From NCBI GenBank assembly GCA_031286165.1, contig JAITUU010000022.1, forward strand, positions 1-41,117: DNA of 41,117 bases. The letters are read 5' to 3'. The stretch comes from Bacteroidales bacterium (lineage in GTDB: Bacteria > Bacteroidota > Bacteroidia > Bacteroidales > UBA1715). Numbering within the stretch: position 1 is the stretch's first letter; each line of letters begins with the position of its first letter. The position numbers were made by a program, and so were the translations under genes. The notes under the pieces were generated by a model that did no database searches, had not been told where the DNA came from, and saw only the letters and a list, made by a program, of their open reading frames with translations. This document shows, piece by piece, positions 41,037 to 41,117 of this stretch.

Positions 41037-41117
41037 AAAAAATCTAATATTTAGCCCGAAAGGAGCGACATATTTTTTGATCGCGAAAAAATTTATTTGC
41101 AACTGATTTAAGTACCT

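Larger units (their letters stand above)
40808..41117. other. Non-coding right end with hairpins and an 18-G run
   Basis: No convincing gene is seen. The stretch holds a hairpin (CTTCCGT/ACGGAAG, 40824-40843), a minus-strand terminator (40868-40906), a stem of ACGAGTA/TACTCGT near 40925-40942, a 10-bp inverted repeat (40982-41006) and a run of 18 G at 41019-41036. The terminator implies that a minus-strand transcript comes in from the right, beyond the window. Confidence 0.6.

Overview
The window reads as a chromosomal segment of a member of the Bacteroidota. The evidence is Bacteroidota-type -7 promoter elements (TAnnTTTG) in front of several genes, a GldD lipoprotein, type IX secretion (T9SS) C-terminal sorting domains on two large surface proteins, an OmpA-like outer-membrane protein, and 23S/5S rRNA of Bacteroidetes character. 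I cannot assign a genus. There is no sign of a prophage, an integron, an insertion sequence with a transposase, or a CRISPR array.

Layout. 1-1890: the 3' part of a 23S rRNA gene and a 5S rRNA gene, closed by a terminator. 1998-4496: a secreted CotH-kinase/lamin-tail protein with a T9SS tail. 4497-4999: a 500-nt leader with two promoter-like sites and a strong terminator-like hairpin. 5000-14712: a collinear ten-gene stress module: TerD, TerA, TerD, a TerD-like protein, two TerY-like vWA proteins, a small membrane protein, a PP2C phosphatase, a protein kinase with a zinc ribbon, and a Ca2+-type P-ATPase. 14837-19659: an AlbA_2/ATPase-fold regulator, sppA-lpxK and yqeY. 19765-31924 (minus strand): an OmpA-family protein, a small cytosolic protein, a lipoprotein and a giant protein of about 3270 residues with LamG domains and a T9SS tail. 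32438-33565: a membrane-anchored HTH regulator containing a run of 22 glutamates. 33603-35891 (minus): a ferredoxin-nitroreductase and metK; metK is preceded by a convincing SAM-II riboswitch. 36189-40069: a small lipoprotein, leuB, ssb, gldD and galE. 40358-40807 (minus): a PEGA lipoprotein. The window ends in a non-coding stretch with an 18-G run.

How the genes work together. The Ter module combines Ca2+-binding TerD proteins, vWA adaptors, an opposed kinase and phosphatase, and a Ca2+ pump, so it looks like a phospho-regulated, calcium-linked envelope stress response of the kind described for Ter systems. The CotH protein and the giant LamG protein both carry T9SS tails and should be exported by the machinery that GldD supports. 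The lipoprotein beside the giant gene carries a domain that also occurs in the giant protein. metK appears to be feedback-controlled by its own product through the riboswitch. The least described items are the second vWA protein with a ruined metal site, the domain shared by the giant protein and its neighbour, the poly-Glu regulator, a possible small RNA at 20972-21045, and the long poly-G and poly-C tracts.
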